This document shows, piece after piece, positions 39,105-57,917 of a DNA stretch of 64,000 nt. The notes under the pieces are model-generated. The model ran no database searches. It saw nothing but the letters and a program-made list of their open reading frames with translations, and had not been told where the DNA came from. The DNA lies in NCBI RefSeq assembly GCF_014204865.1, contig NZ_JACHMG010000001.1, positions 7,032,501 to 7,096,500 of the forward strand. The letters are read 5' to 3'. Position 1 is the first letter of the stretch. The number at the start of each line of letters is the position of its first letter. The translations under genes were made by a program, and so were the position numbers. The stretch comes from Amycolatopsis jiangsuensis. GTDB lineage: Bacteria > Actinomycetota > Actinomycetes > Mycobacteriales > Pseudonocardiaceae.

Positions 39105-40397
39105 TCAGTGTGCGAACAGCGCGCGGTCGAAACGGTAAGTGGCGTCGATGACGGTGGGGCACTGCTCGATCCAGTCGTAGCGGTGTCCGGGGTGGACGGT
39201 GTGGATCAGCACGACGTCCCAATCCCGTCCGTCCGGGTCCATGACGCTGTCGAGGGAACCGCCGGTCACCCGGACGTTCGGCACGAGCGGATCGTGGTAA
39301 CCGACCTTCGCGCCCTTCGCCGCGAGCAGGTCGAGGATGTCCAGCGCGGACGACGAGCGCACGTCCTCCACCCCCGGCTTGTAGGTCACGCCGGCCACCA
39401 GTACCCGGGTGCCCGACATTCCCTTGCCGTCGCGGGAAAGGGTGTTCAGCACCCGGTCCACGACCTGCTTCGGCCGTTCGGCGATGGCGTGCATGGCCTG
39501 CGTGACCAGTGGCGCGTTGCTCTGCGTCGCCCGCAGCTGCCAGAGCAGGTAGTGCGGGTCGCAGGGAATGCAGTGCCCGCCGACGCCCGGGCCGGGGTGG
39601 AAGGCCATGAACCCGTACGGTTTGCTGGCCGCCGCGTCGATCACCTCGATCGGGTCGATCGAGAACCCGTCGCTGATCTCGGCGAACTCGTTGGCCAGCG
39701 CGATGTTCACCGCGCGGAAGGTGTTCTCGTACAGTTTGGTCATCTCCGCGGCCTCCGGGGAGCTGACGCAGTGCACGGCGGGGGTGAGCACGGTGATCAC
39801 GCGCTGCGCCATCGCCGTGCAGACCGGCGTGACCCCGCCCAGCACACGCGGCGTCTCGGCCTGCGTGTGCGTGACGTTGCCCGGGTCGATCCGCTCCGGG
39901 CTGGAGGCCACGAACAGATCACGCCCGACGGTGAAACCCTTGGCGGTCAGGGGTTTCACCAGCAGCCGGTGCGCGGTGCCGACGTAGCTGGTGGAGGTGA
40001 GGATCAGCGTCTGGCCGCGGCGCGCGTGCGTGACCAGCTGCGCGCACGCGCTCTCCAGCGGGCCGAGGTCGGGCATCAGGTACTCGTCGAGCCCGGTCGG
40101 CACGCACACCAGCACGGCGTCCGCGTCGGCGATCCGCGACGAGTCGGTGGTGAGCCGGAAATCCTCCTGGTGCACCGCCTTTTCGAGCCGGCGGTGGTCG
40201 GCCTCGATCAGGTCCACGCGGCCGGAGCGGATCGCGTCCAGCCGGTTCTGCGACAGGTCGATGCCGATCACCTCGACCCCGCCGGCGTGCAGGCCCAGGG
40301 CGGTGGGCAGGCCGACGTACCCCATCCCGAGCACCGCGACCGAGGTCAGCGTGGCGGGTTCGGCAGTGGTTGCGAATTCAGCGACAGTACTGGTCAT
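39105..40397 (-). CDS. UDP-sugar 6-dehydrogenase (UDP-GlcNAc/ManNAc type)
   Basis: A 430-residue nucleotide-sugar dehydrogenase that oxidises C6 of a UDP-hexose twice to the uronate with NAD. It has an N-terminal Rossmann motif GMGYVGLP (24-31), central NTFRAVNIALANEFAE, catalytic Cys276 in GVGGHCIPCDPHY and a C-terminal domain with GVTYKPGVEDVRSS. The GGHCIP.DP.Y form is that of WbpA/WecC-type UDP-N-acetylhexosamine dehydrogenases; UDP-glucose enzymes usually have GGxCFPKD. Together with the deacetylase upstream and the decarboxylase downstream this suggests a 2-amino-2-deoxypentose. The ATG at 40397 has GGTGA upstream. Confidence 0.85.
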   Translation of the reverse strand: MTSTVAEFATTAEPATLTSVAVLGMGYVGLPTALGLHAGGVEVIGIDLSQNRLDAIRSGRVDLIEADHRRLEKAVHQEDFRLTTDSSRIADADAVLVCVPTGLDEYLMPDLGPLESACAQLVTHARRGQTLILTSTSYVGTAHRLLVKPLTAKGFTVGRDLFVASSPERIDPGNVTHTQAETPRVLGGVTPVCTAMAQRVITVLTPAVHCVSSPEAAEMTKLYENTFRAVNIALANEFAEISDGFSIDPIEVIDAAASKPYGFMAFHPGPGVGGHCIPCDPHYLLWQLRATQSNAPLVTQAMHAIAERPKQVVDRVLNTLSRDGKGMSGTRVLVAGVTYKPGVEDVRSSSALDILDLLAAKGAKVGYHDPLVPNVRVTGGSLDSVMDPDGRDWDVVLIHTVHPGHRYDWIEQCPTVIDATYRFDRALFAH

Positions 40398-40459
40398 CCC
40401 GGTTCACCCGTTTCTGGCAGGGCAGTGGAAGAATGGCGGACAAGCGCGGATCGCGGTGG

Positions 40460-41143
40460 TCACCGGACCGTGCGGACGATCTCGAACGCCTCGGCCAGCC
40501 CGACCGAAATCTGCGAGCCGCGGTATTCGGCGAGGGCGCGCACCCCGCGTTCACTGCGTGGGTTCGGCCACGGCTCGAGTTCCTTGCCGTAGGCGCGCAG
40601 TGCCTCGATCTTGCGTTCGAGGTGGGTTTCCTCGAGCACCTGCCAGCAGTTCGGCCGGAAGGCGACCGGCAGCCCGGAGGCCTCCCCGACGTCGGTGGCG
40701 GAGCGGATCTCGAACGTGCGGACCTCGCGCACCGGGCCCTTGCCCGGCCGGCCCGCGACCCGCGCGGCCCGGCTGACCAGCGCGTGGTCGGTGCTCAGAT
40801 CGCACATGCTGGTGGTGAAGACGGTGTCCGGTTCGAACTCGCGGACCTCCTGCTCGACCACCCGGTTGATGTCCAGGTGGCTGACGGTGTCCAGCCGGTT
40901 GTCGCCGAACTCGTGCACGCGCACCCGGTCGACACCGAGGGTTTTCGCGGCCAGCTCGATGGCCGCGGTGCGGTTGACGACCCCGGCGCCGCTCACCGAG
41001 CGCGAACCGTCGTCGTTGGTCAGGATGCAGAGCGAGACGGTGACGCCCTCGTCGGCGAGCCGGGCGATGGTACCGCCCGCGCCGAGCGTTTCGTCGTCGC
41101 CGTGGGCTCCCACGACCAGAAGCCTGCGTGTCACCGTGTGCAT
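40460..41143 (-). CDS. PIG-L/LmbE family N-acetyl-sugar deacetylase
   Basis: A 227-residue zinc-dependent deacetylase of the PIG-L family, which removes the acetyl group from N-acetylglucosaminyl compounds. The metal-binding motif is AHGDDE (13-18; AHPDDE in most members), and a DLSTDHALV segment stands where HPDH is usual. It heads the sugar operon. It could act on the nucleotide sugar or on the finished glycoside; in incednine biosynthesis an N-acetylglucosaminyl intermediate is deacetylated on the way to xylosamine, a useful precedent. ATG 41143 is preceded by GGGGAA; the longer frame to 41254 is discounted because it would absorb the promoter and box. Confidence 0.83.
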   Translation of the reverse strand: MHTVTRRLLVVGAHGDDETLGAGGTIARLADEGVTVSLCILTNDDGSRSVSGAGVVNRTAAIELAAKTLGVDRVRVHEFGDNRLDTVSHLDINRVVEQEVREFEPDTVFTTSMCDLSTDHALVSRAARVAGRPGKGPVREVRTFEIRSATDVGEASGLPVAFRPNCWQVLEETHLERKIEALRAYGKELEPWPNPRSERGVRALAEYRGSQISVGLAEAFEIVRTVR

Positions 41144-41253
41144 ACCGTTCCCCAGTCCTAGTGCTAGCCGAAAGCGGGCTCCCCAGCGAAAACGAGCCGA
41201 TGAAAGTGCTTGGCACGTCAGGGAAATCTGGCATCCGCCGAGGTGAGGCGACA

Positions 41254-41272
41254 ACCCCTAAAGACCGTCTAA
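41254..41272 (-). promoter_or_regulatory. LAL-type box with 11-base direct repeat, sugar operon
   Basis: The minus strand reads TTTAG, then 11 bases later TTTAGGGGT. The core TTAGGGGT is 41261-41254, about 111 bases before the deacetylase start at 41143. The TTAG direct repeat at 11-base spacing repeats the arrangement seen at 528/539. Confidence 0.55.
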
Positions 41273-41314
41273 AGCGGACCTTGGCGTGCGGGGCTGCGGG
41301 CGTGGCAGGGGCCG

Positions 41315-41351
41315 TTAGGGGTGGGTCGTGGCGGGCGCGCGCTCGTATCGT
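41315..41351 (+). promoter_or_regulatory. LAL-type box and -10 of PKS C
   Basis: TTAGGGGT at 41315-41322, within CCGTTAGGGGTGGGTCG (41312-41328), which is identical over 17 bases to the site before PKS D. TATCGT (41346-41351) is a TANNNT -10 at 31 bases. The gene starts at GTG 41394. Confidence 0.65.
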
Positions 41352-41393
41352 CGCTGGCGTCCGGCGCGATCGACGTGGAAGGAACGAAGACAC

Positions 41394-50885
<9,492 letters not shown>

Positions 50886-50958
50886 ACGGCGGGGCACACC
50901 CGTCCCGCTTCGCCCCGGCCGTAGGGTCCGGTGGTCAGGACTCCACGAGGGAGGCGCG

Positions 50959-51861
50959 ATGAGCAGGCAGCAGCGGGAGCAGGTCGACGCGGCGATCCGG
51001 GCACGTCCCCCGGGCAATCACGAATCCGTCGAGCAGTTCCGTGCCGAGTTCCGGGAAACGATGGCCAACACCCTCGTTCCCGGCGGGATTCGCACCGAGG
51101 AGACGAAGCTCGGGGGCCGGCGTGCCCTGCTGGTGGAACCCGCCGCCGATCCGGGACCGGGCACGATCCTGTACTTCCACGGTGGCGCGTTCGTCGTCGG
51201 CTCACCCGAGACCGCGCTCTCGCCCACCGGGAACCTGGTGACCCGGACCGGTTTCCGCGCGTTCTCCCCGGACTACCGGCTGGCCCCGGAGGACCCGTAC
51301 CCGGCGGCGGCCGACGACGCGCTCGGCGCCTACCGTGACCTGCTGGAGCAGGGCGTGGACCCGGAGTCGATCGTGTTCGCCGGGGACTCCGCCGGTGGTG
51401 GCCTGAGCATCACCACCTGCTTGTCCGCTCGCGACGCGGGACTGCCGTTGCCCGCAGCGGTCGTGGTGTTCTCCGCGTGGCTGGACCTGACCGGCACCGG
51501 CGAAAGCATCGTGACCAGGGCGGCCGCCGATCCGATGTTCACCCCGGAATCGCTGGCCGGGCCCGCGGCGCTGTACCTCGCCGGGCAGGACCCGCGGCAG
51601 CCGCTGCTCAGCCCGGCGGTCTCGGCCGACTTCACCGGGTTGCCGCCGCTGCTGCTCCAGGTGGGCACCAACGAGATCCTGCTCGACGACTCGACCAGGG
51701 CGGCCGCGCGGGCGCGGGAGGCAGGGGTGGACGTGATCCTGGACGTCGTCGCCGGCGTGCCGCACGTGTTCCCGTGCTTCACCGGGATGCTCGACGAGGC
51801 CGACGAGGCGCTGGACCGGGCGGGACTCTTCCTGCGCCAGCGGGTCAGCGCGCGGCGCTGA
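50959..51861 (+). CDS. Alpha/beta-hydrolase of the hormone-sensitive lipase family
   Basis: A 300-residue esterase with the HSL-family oxyanion motif YFHGGAF and the nucleophile elbow GDSAGGG; the C-terminal VPHVFPCF carries the likely catalytic His. Substrate unknown: such enzymes cleave short acyl esters and acetyl groups. The ATG follows GGGAGG. It lies 73 bases after PKS C, which has no clear terminator, so read-through is possible. Its last 17 bases overlap the convergent TetR gene. It may be unrelated to the pathway. Confidence 0.82.
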   Translation: MSRQQREQVDAAIRARPPGNHESVEQFRAEFRETMANTLVPGGIRTEETKLGGRRALLVEPAADPGPGTILYFHGGAFVVGSPETALSPTGNLVTRTGFRAFSPDYRLAPEDPYPAAADDALGAYRDLLEQGVDPESIVFAGDSAGGGLSITTCLSARDAGLPLPAAVVVFSAWLDLTGTGESIVTRAAADPMFTPESLAGPAALYLAGQDPRQPLLSPAVSADFTGLPPLLLQVGTNEILLDDSTRAAARAREAGVDVILDVVAGVPHVFPCFTGMLDEADEALDRAGLFLRQRVSARR

Positions 51862-52567
51862 GCAGGGCGGCGATCCCGTCCAGCACGCGCTCCAGCGCGA
51901 ACCCGGCCGTCGCCGGGGCGGGGAAGCGCCCCGCCTCGGCGAGACCGGCCAGATGCGGGTAACCCTCGTCGGCGAGCCGGGGCCGCAGGAAGGCGCGTAC
52001 GTCGTCCACCGGGGTGTCCGCGGAGTCCGGGCCGGTCAGTGCCCGGCGCCGTTCCGCGGTGGTGTGGGCCAGATCCGTGACCAGCTCGGCGCAGCCCAAG
52101 GCGTCCACTTCGGACAAACCGGCTCCGGTCAGGGTGACCAGCAGCAGTTCCGTCCAGCGCAGGCGGTGCGGGGTCAGGCCACCGCCGCGGTAGGGCACTT
52201 CCAGCAGCCACGGCCGGGCCGCGTACCGCTCGAGCGCGGCCTCGGTCCACGCCCGGACCTCCTCCCGCCAGCTGCCGGCGGCCGTCCGCTCCGGCGGCGG
52301 CCCGAACCCGGCGTCGGCGAGCAGGGCGACCAGCTCGTCCTTCGACCCGACATAGCGGTACAGCGCATTGGTGGTCAGGCCGAGCGAGGCGGCGATGTTC
52401 GGCAGTGACGCCGCGGCCAGACCCTCCGTGTCGGCCAGCTCGACGGCGGCCGCGACCACCTCCGCGACGGTGTGCGCGGGCTTCGGGCCGCGGCGCGGCC
52501 GGGGGCCGCCGAGCCAGGCGGGGGCCAGGCCGGGAGGGAGATCACGCGGGTCGGGCTCGATCGGCAT
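51845..52567 (-). CDS. TetR-family repressor of the adjacent exporter
   Basis: A 240-residue TetR regulator. After a proline-rich tail, the HTH lies at about residues 34-80 (VAEVVAAAVELADTEG, then LPNIAASLGLTTNALYRYVG). The C-terminal ligand domain resembles the TetR_C group found with actinomycete exporters. ATG 52567 has CGGAG upstream; the frame extends to 52603 but would cover an operator. Two near-identical sites, 52594-52616 and 53127-53149, flank the divergent membrane-protein gene and precede the exporter operon, so this protein probably controls export. Confidence 0.85.
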   Translation of the reverse strand: MPIEPDPRDLPPGLAPAWLGGPRPRRGPKPAHTVAEVVAAAVELADTEGLAAASLPNIAASLGLTTNALYRYVGSKDELVALLADAGFGPPPERTAAGSWREEVRAWTEAALERYAARPWLLEVPYRGGGLTPHRLRWTELLLVTLTGAGLSEVDALGCAELVTDLAHTTAERRRALTGPDSADTPVDDVRAFLRPRLADEGYPHLAGLAEAGRFPAPATAGFALERVLDGIAALLSAAR

Positions 52568-52593
52568 CTTTCGCTCCGGGACGTCCTTCAGTA

Positions 52594-52616
52594 AACTGTG
52601 CAAGTCTTACACTGAT
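52594..52616. promoter_or_regulatory. TetR operator, site A
   Basis: AACTGTG, 9 bases, then CACTGAT (imperfect inverted repeat). 52592-52612 matches site B at 19 of 21 positions. It lies between the divergent TetR (52567) and membrane-protein (52638) starts. Confidence 0.65.
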
Positions 52617-52637
52617 CTGGGCTGGGGGCGAGCGGAC

Positions 52638-53057
52638 GTGAGCGAGACCAACCGGTCCGGGTTCGGGCGGGTCACCGAGCTGGACCGGAAGCTGGCGGCC
52701 ACCGAGATCGAGCACGCCCGCTCCGCCGGACAGTACGACGGGCAGGAAGCGGCCCGCCGACTGGCCCGGGTCCGGCTCGCCGGTTCGCGTCCGGCGTTGC
52801 GCGCGGCGATCGAGGGTCGTCCGGATGCGCCGGCGCCCGCGCTGCTGGAGGCTGCGCCGCGGCTGGCGTTCGGGCTGTGGGTGCTCGTCGCCGGGGTGAA
52901 CGTGCTGATCTGGTTCTTCATCGGGGTGATCGGCGGCCAGTGGGACCCGCTGTGGCTGCTGTGGGTCCTGCTCGGCGGTGGCGTGCTGGTCGTCGGCGTG
53001 TGGAGCGTCCGCGACTTCGACCGGCGCACCCGCGCCGCCGCCCGCGGGTCCGGCTGA
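52638..53057 (+). CDS. Small two-helix membrane protein (DUF1707/2TM-like)
   Basis: A 139-residue protein. The N-terminal charged half (ELDRKLAATEIEHARSAGQYDGQEAARRLARVR) resembles DUF1707-type helices. Two membrane segments follow: about 84-105 (FGLWVLVAGVNVLIWFFIGV) and 112-130 (PLWLLWVLLGGGVLVVGVW). It ends with a basic cytosolic tail. Start GTG 52638, just after operator site A; the in-frame upstream extension is antisense to the TetR gene and is discounted. The membrane part resembles the next small protein (53183). Probably an accessory protein of the ABC exporter; function unknown. Confidence 0.65.
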   Translation: MSETNRSGFGRVTELDRKLAATEIEHARSAGQYDGQEAARRLARVRLAGSRPALRAAIEGRPDAPAPALLEAAPRLAFGLWVLVAGVNVLIWFFIGVIGGQWDPLWLLWVLLGGGVLVVGVWSVRDFDRRTRAAARGSG

Positions 53058-53073
53058 CCCCTGCGGGCCCGGT

Positions 53074-53098
53074 ACCCCTCAGGCTCCAGGGGAGGGGT
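53074..53098 (+). terminator. Possible weak terminator hairpin
   Basis: ACCCCTC (53074-53080) can pair with GAGGGGT (53092-53098) around an 11-base loop, just downstream of the small membrane-protein gene. There is no T-tract, so termination is uncertain. Confidence 0.3.
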
Positions 53099-53126
53099 GG
53101 CTACCGCTTTCGCCCGGGTTCCGCTA

Positions 53127-53149
53127 AACTGTGCACGCCTTACACAGTT
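53127..53149. promoter_or_regulatory. TetR operator, site B (perfect 7-base arms)
   Basis: AACTGTG, 9 bases, CACAGTT: a perfect inverted repeat 34 bases before the start of the 2TM gene that heads the exporter operon. Nearly identical to site A. Confidence 0.72.
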
Positions 53150-53182
53150 AATTGACTCCGCCGAAGCCGTATTGGGGGCCTC

Positions 53183-53415
53183 ATGCCGGAGAGCACCGGA
53201 GAAACCCGCTCAGCGAGCGGACTCGCTCGCCGGATCGTCACCATCGTCTGGGCCGTCGTCAGTGGCGTCCAGTTCGTGATCTGGCTGCTGATGAGCCTGA
53301 TCAGCATGTCCTTCAAGGCCCCGTTCTGGCTCTGGACGGTCGGCGTCGGCGGGGTACTGCTCGCCCTGTGGTGGTATCTCGGCTCGGAACGCCGGGGTGC
53401 CGGGAGCGGATCGGA

Positions 53416-53419
<4 letters not shown>
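53183..53419 (+). CDS. Small 2TM-domain membrane protein
   Basis: A 78-residue protein with two predicted membrane helices (IVTIVWAVVSGVQFVIWLLM and WLWTVGVGGVLLALWWYLG), the layout of 2TM-domain proteins. ATG 53183 has GGGGG 5 bases upstream and lies 34 bases after operator site B. Its stop overlaps or abuts the ABC ATPase start, so it is translated with the exporter. It is similar to the membrane half of the protein at 52638, suggesting a duplicated accessory subunit. Confidence 0.7.
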
Positions 53420-54188
<769 letters not shown>

Positions 54189-54192
<4 letters not shown>

Positions 54193-56756
54193 GTTCGCGG
54201 CGGGTGGTGCTCGGCCTCGCGCTGTCGAGCCTGCGGTACCGCGCGGCGGCGTCACTGGCGTCGTTCGTCGCGATCCTCATCGGGTGCGGACTGCTCATCG
54301 CGTGTGCCGGTTTGTTCGAGACGGCGATCGTGCTGAAGGCGCAGCCCCAGCGGCTGGCCGCGGCGCCGGTCGTGGTCGGCGGGTCCGCCGGTTTCAAGCT
54401 GCCGGACGAGGAGTCCCAGGTGGTCCCGTACGCCGAGCGTGCCGGGCTGCCCGAGGACGGGATCGCGAAGATCTCCGCGGTCGAGGGCGTCGGGCAGGCG
54501 GTGCCGGACGTGTCGTTCGCCGCGGCGCTGCTGCGGGACGGTGCTCCGGCGGCCGGGTCCGGTACCTCCGTCCTTTCCGGACACGGCTGGGATTCCGCCG
54601 CGCTCGGCGGGTACAAGATCGTCGAGGGCGCGGCGCCGGGCGCGACCGGCCAGGTGGTGCTCGACGCGGCCACCGCCGGTGCGGCCGGGATACGTCCGGG
54701 GACGACTGTGGACCTCGCGGTCGCCGGGGCACGGCAGTCCTTCCTGGTCTCCGGGATCGCCCGGCCCGCCCAGGAGGTGCAGGCGCCCGGGTTCTTCTTC
54801 TCCGCGGCCGATGCCCAGCGCTACAACCCGCATCCGGGCAGCGTCGGGCTGGCCGGGGTGTTCCCGGCCGACGGGGTGGACGCCGACGAGCTGGCCGGCC
54901 GGATCGCCGAGCAGGTGCCGGGGCTGACCGTGCTGACCGGGGACGACCGCGGCGCGGCCGAATTCCTCGGCGTCGACGCCGGGCAGCTGCCGTTGATCCT
55001 GCTGGCCGCGGTGTTCGGCGGCATGGTCCTGGTGGTCATGGCGCTGGTCGTCTCGGCGACGATCAGCCTCACCGTCCGGCAGCGGCAGCAGGAGCTGGCG
55101 CTGCTGCGGGCCACCGGTGCCACGCCGAAGCAGGTGCACCGGATGGTGCTGTTCGAGACGATGGCGGTCGGGGTGCTCGCCGCGGTGTGCGGCGCGGTAC
55201 TGGGCAGCCTGCTCGGCGGCCGGATCTTCGCCACCAGCGTCTCGCTCGGCATCGTGCCGCACGAGCTGGCGTTCACCCAGGACATCATCGCGTTCGGTGC
55301 CGGGATCGTGGCCACACTGGCGATCACCTACGCCGCCGCGTGGTTCGCCGCGCTGGCCGCGGCCCGTGCCCGGCCGATCCAGGCGCTGGCCGAGGCCTCG
55401 ATCCCGGGCGCCAAGGTGAACCCGTTGCGCCGCATGGGCGCGGTGGTGTTCGCCGCGGCGACCGTGCTGCTGGCCGCGACCACCCTGTTCATGCCGGCAG
55501 ACACGGCGTCCGCGATCGGCGGGCCCGCCGTGCTGACCGGCGCGATCGCGGTGGCGTTGCTGGGGCCGGAGATCATGGCCTGGGTGGCGGACCGGTTCGG
55601 CCCGTTCATCCGGCGGGTCGCCGGACGCGACGCCACGCTCGCGGTGATCAACTCGCGGGCCCGTGCCGTCGCGTTCGCCGCGGTGCTCACCCCGGTCACG
55701 CTCGCGAGCGCGGTGGCGCTCGGGAACGTCTATTCGGAGACGACCGCGCAGAAGGCCCAGGTCGCCGCGTACGCCGGGCAGCTGCAGGCGGATGCCGTGG
55801 TCAGTTCGGAGGCGGGCGGGATCTCGGCGGACGAGTTCGCGCGGATCCGCAGCACGCCCGGGGTCGGCACGGCTTCGCCGCTGGTCACCAGCTCCGGCTG
55901 GATCGAACAGCCCTACGACGGCAACGGCAGCGATCCACTGCGCCTGCTCGGGGTCGCCGGGCAGGACCAGGGCGGCACCGTACTCGCCACCGAGGTCACC
56001 GAGGGTTCGCTGGAGCAGTTGCGCGGCAACACCGTCGCGCTGCCCGAGGACGTCGCCGACGACCTCGAGATCAAGGTCGGCGACCAGATCACCATGCGGC
56101 TCGGGGACGGCGCCCAGGTGCCGGTGAAGCTGGTGGCGCTGCTGGACAGCCCGTCCAGCTACGCGAGCATGGTGCTGCCTGCCGACCTGCTCACCGCGCA
56201 CACCACCAGCGGGCTGGCCCCGCAGGTGCTCGTGCGGGCGGCCGAGGGCACCGACGCCGACACGCTGGTGTCCGCGCTGTCGGACCGGACCGCGAACTGG
56301 CCCGGTTCCACAGTCGGGGATTCGGACGCGCTCGCCGAGAGTTTCCAGGCGAGCGCGGACGTGGAAGCGCTGATCAACTACCTGCTGGCGGTGCTCGCCA
56401 TCGCCTACGCCGCGATCGCCGCGGTGAACACGCTCGCGGTGGCGGTGCTGGCGCGGCGCCGGGAGTTCGGCGCCCAGCGGCTCGCCGGCGCGGACCGGCG
56501 GCAGGTGCGGCGGATGCTGTTCGTGGAAGGCGGGATCGTGTCGGTGACCGGGCTGGTGCTCGGCATCGTGATCTCGCTGTTCACCGTGCTGCCGATGGCG
56601 ATCACCACCGGCGAGATCATCCCGTCCGGGCCGATCTGGGTGTTCCTGGCCGTCGTGCTGGCGATCTTCCTCATCGTGTGGCCGGTCACCGCCCTCTCGG
56701 CCCGGCTGGCGATGCGGCGCAACCCGATCGACGCGGTCACCCTGCCCGGTCAGTGA
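54189..56756 (+). CDS. ABC transporter permease with two FtsX domains
   Basis: An 855-residue permease. One membrane helix lies near the N-terminus (about 17-40, AAASLASFVAILIGCGLLIA), followed by an extracellular MacB-like region. A first FtsX domain with three helices occupies about 272-400 (TATPKQVHRMVL coupling region), two helices lie near 425-460, then a second extracellular region and a C-terminal FtsX domain at about 725-845. This long two-FtsX form is common in actinomycete exporters. GTG 54189 overlaps the ATPase stop by 4 bases. The gene ends just before a strong hairpin. Confidence 0.9.
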
Positions 56757-56762
56757 CAACCA

Positions 56763-56810
56763 CCTCATGAGTGGCGAGTCCGGGCACAACCGGACTCGCC
56801 ACTCACGAGG
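56763..56810. terminator. Long perfect hairpin after the exporter operon
   Basis: Arms 56768-56783 and 56790-56805 pair perfectly over 16 bases (left arm TGAGTGGCGAGTCCGG) around a 6-base loop. Allowing one mismatch the stem extends to 21 bases (56763-56783 with 56790-56810), ending CCTC/GAGG. There is no T-tract, but in high-GC actinomycetes such stems can terminate. The outer ends match the inverted repeat inside PKS A, so it may be one of a dispersed repeat family. Confidence 0.75.
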
Positions 56811-56841
56811 CTGCTCGATTTCCCGTTTCCGGAGGGATCCC

Positions 56842-57744
56842 ATGCGTGTACTCCTGGCCGCGCCGTCGTCGCCGTCCCGTCTGCACAGCCTGGTGCCCTT
56901 CGCGTGGGCGCTGCGCTCGGCCGGGCACGACGTGAAGATCGCCGGACGTCCTTCGTTCGTCGAGGAAATCCTGCGTACCGGCTGTGTCGCGGTCGACCTC
57001 GAAGGCGGGGACGAGGCGGAGCTGGCCGAGTCCGCCGCTCTGGTTGAGTTCGCGAAGCTGTGGCGGCCGGAGGTCGTGGTCTCCGACGCGCAGGCACCGG
57101 CCGGTACCGCCGCCGCGCGCGCGGTGGCCGCAGTGGCTGTCCGGCTGCTGGGCGTGCTCGACGAACCGGACGCGTCCGAAGTGGACCTCGCGCTCGACGT
57201 CGTCCCGCCCTCGTTACGGGACCCGGGATCTTCGGCAACGCCGGTGCGACACGTGCCGTACTTCGGACCCGCCGTCGTGCCGGCTTGGCTCCGCCGCAAA
57301 GCGCGGCGCAGCCGGATCCTGCTTTCGCTGAACGAAGCCGCGGCCTTCGGTCCCGTGTTCGCCGCCGTGTCCGATGTGGACGCCGAACTGGTGTGTGCAG
57401 TCGAGCCGAGTGCGCTGCCCTCGGACATTTCCTTACCCGCCAACGTGAAGCTGGTTGACGCCGCGCCACCCGCGGCCGTGCTGCCGACCTGCGCCGCCGT
57501 GGTTCACGACGGGGATGGCGCACTCGCGTTGGCCGCGGTGGCTTCGGGGCTGCCGCAGCTGTCGCTGGCCGAGTCCGCTTTCGGCCGTCGGGTGGCCGGT
57601 GCGGGCGCCGGGTTGGTCGGCGCGGCGGACGGGATTTCCCGGCTGGTGGCCGACGATGCGCTCCGGGCAGGGGCGGCCGCGCTGGGTGCGGAAGTGGCCG
57701 CGTTGCCCGCACCGCGTGCCGTGGTGGCCGATCTCGCGCGGTGA
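56842..57744 (+). CDS. Shortened, probably degenerate glycosyltransferase-like protein
   Basis: A 300-residue GT-B glycosyltransferase relative. The N-terminus MRVLLAAPSSPSRLHSLVPF and WALRSAGHDVKIAG, and the C-terminal order VKLVDAAPPAAVLPTCAAVV to GLPQL, are the family framework. It is about 100 residues shorter than EryCIII-type enzymes (usually about 400), losing parts of the acceptor-binding loops, and the donor-binding HHGGxGT reads HDGDGAL. Two TTA leucine codons occur (57214 and 57433; residues 125 and 198). ATG 56842 has GGAGG 6 bases upstream. It stands after the exporter hairpin and before PKS D. It could be a helper or remnant rather than an active transferase. Confidence 0.75.
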   Translation: MRVLLAAPSSPSRLHSLVPFAWALRSAGHDVKIAGRPSFVEEILRTGCVAVDLEGGDEAELAESAALVEFAKLWRPEVVVSDAQAPAGTAAARAVAAVAVRLLGVLDEPDASEVDLALDVVPPSLRDPGSSATPVRHVPYFGPAVVPAWLRRKARRSRILLSLNEAAAFGPVFAAVSDVDAELVCAVEPSALPSDISLPANVKLVDAAPPAAVLPTCAAVVHDGDGALALAAVASGLPQLSLAESAFGRRVAGAGAGLVGAADGISRLVADDALRAGAAALGAEVAALPAPRAVVADLAR

Positions 57745-57766
57745 AAGTGGGGCGGTCGCGGCCCCG

Positions 57767-57802
57767 TTAGGGGTGGGTCGGTCACCAGGTCGTCGGTAGC
57801 GT
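57767..57802 (+). promoter_or_regulatory. LAL-type box and -10 of the PKS D-E operon
   Basis: TTAGGGGT at 57767-57774 inside the 17-base sequence shared with the PKS C promoter, followed by TAGCGT (57797-57802), a TANNNT -10 at 30 bases. The leader to ATG 57918 is about 110 bases, and nothing else is recognisable in 57745-57917. Confidence 0.65.
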
Positions 57803-57917
57803 TTCGGGCGTGGCACCTTCCACCCTTTTCCGCGGTTAGGTGGGCGACTGGCGTGATGACCGATTTCCTGTCCGGCGGCATTTCCCGCACTTCCGGCACC
57901 GAACCGGGAGGTGCGGT

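Noticed and set aside
54252..57443. A 1063-codon minus-strand open frame across the ABC permease and GT-like gene
   Set aside because: It is antisense to two recognisable genes, spans the hairpin at 56763-56810, and its translation shows only biased composition.
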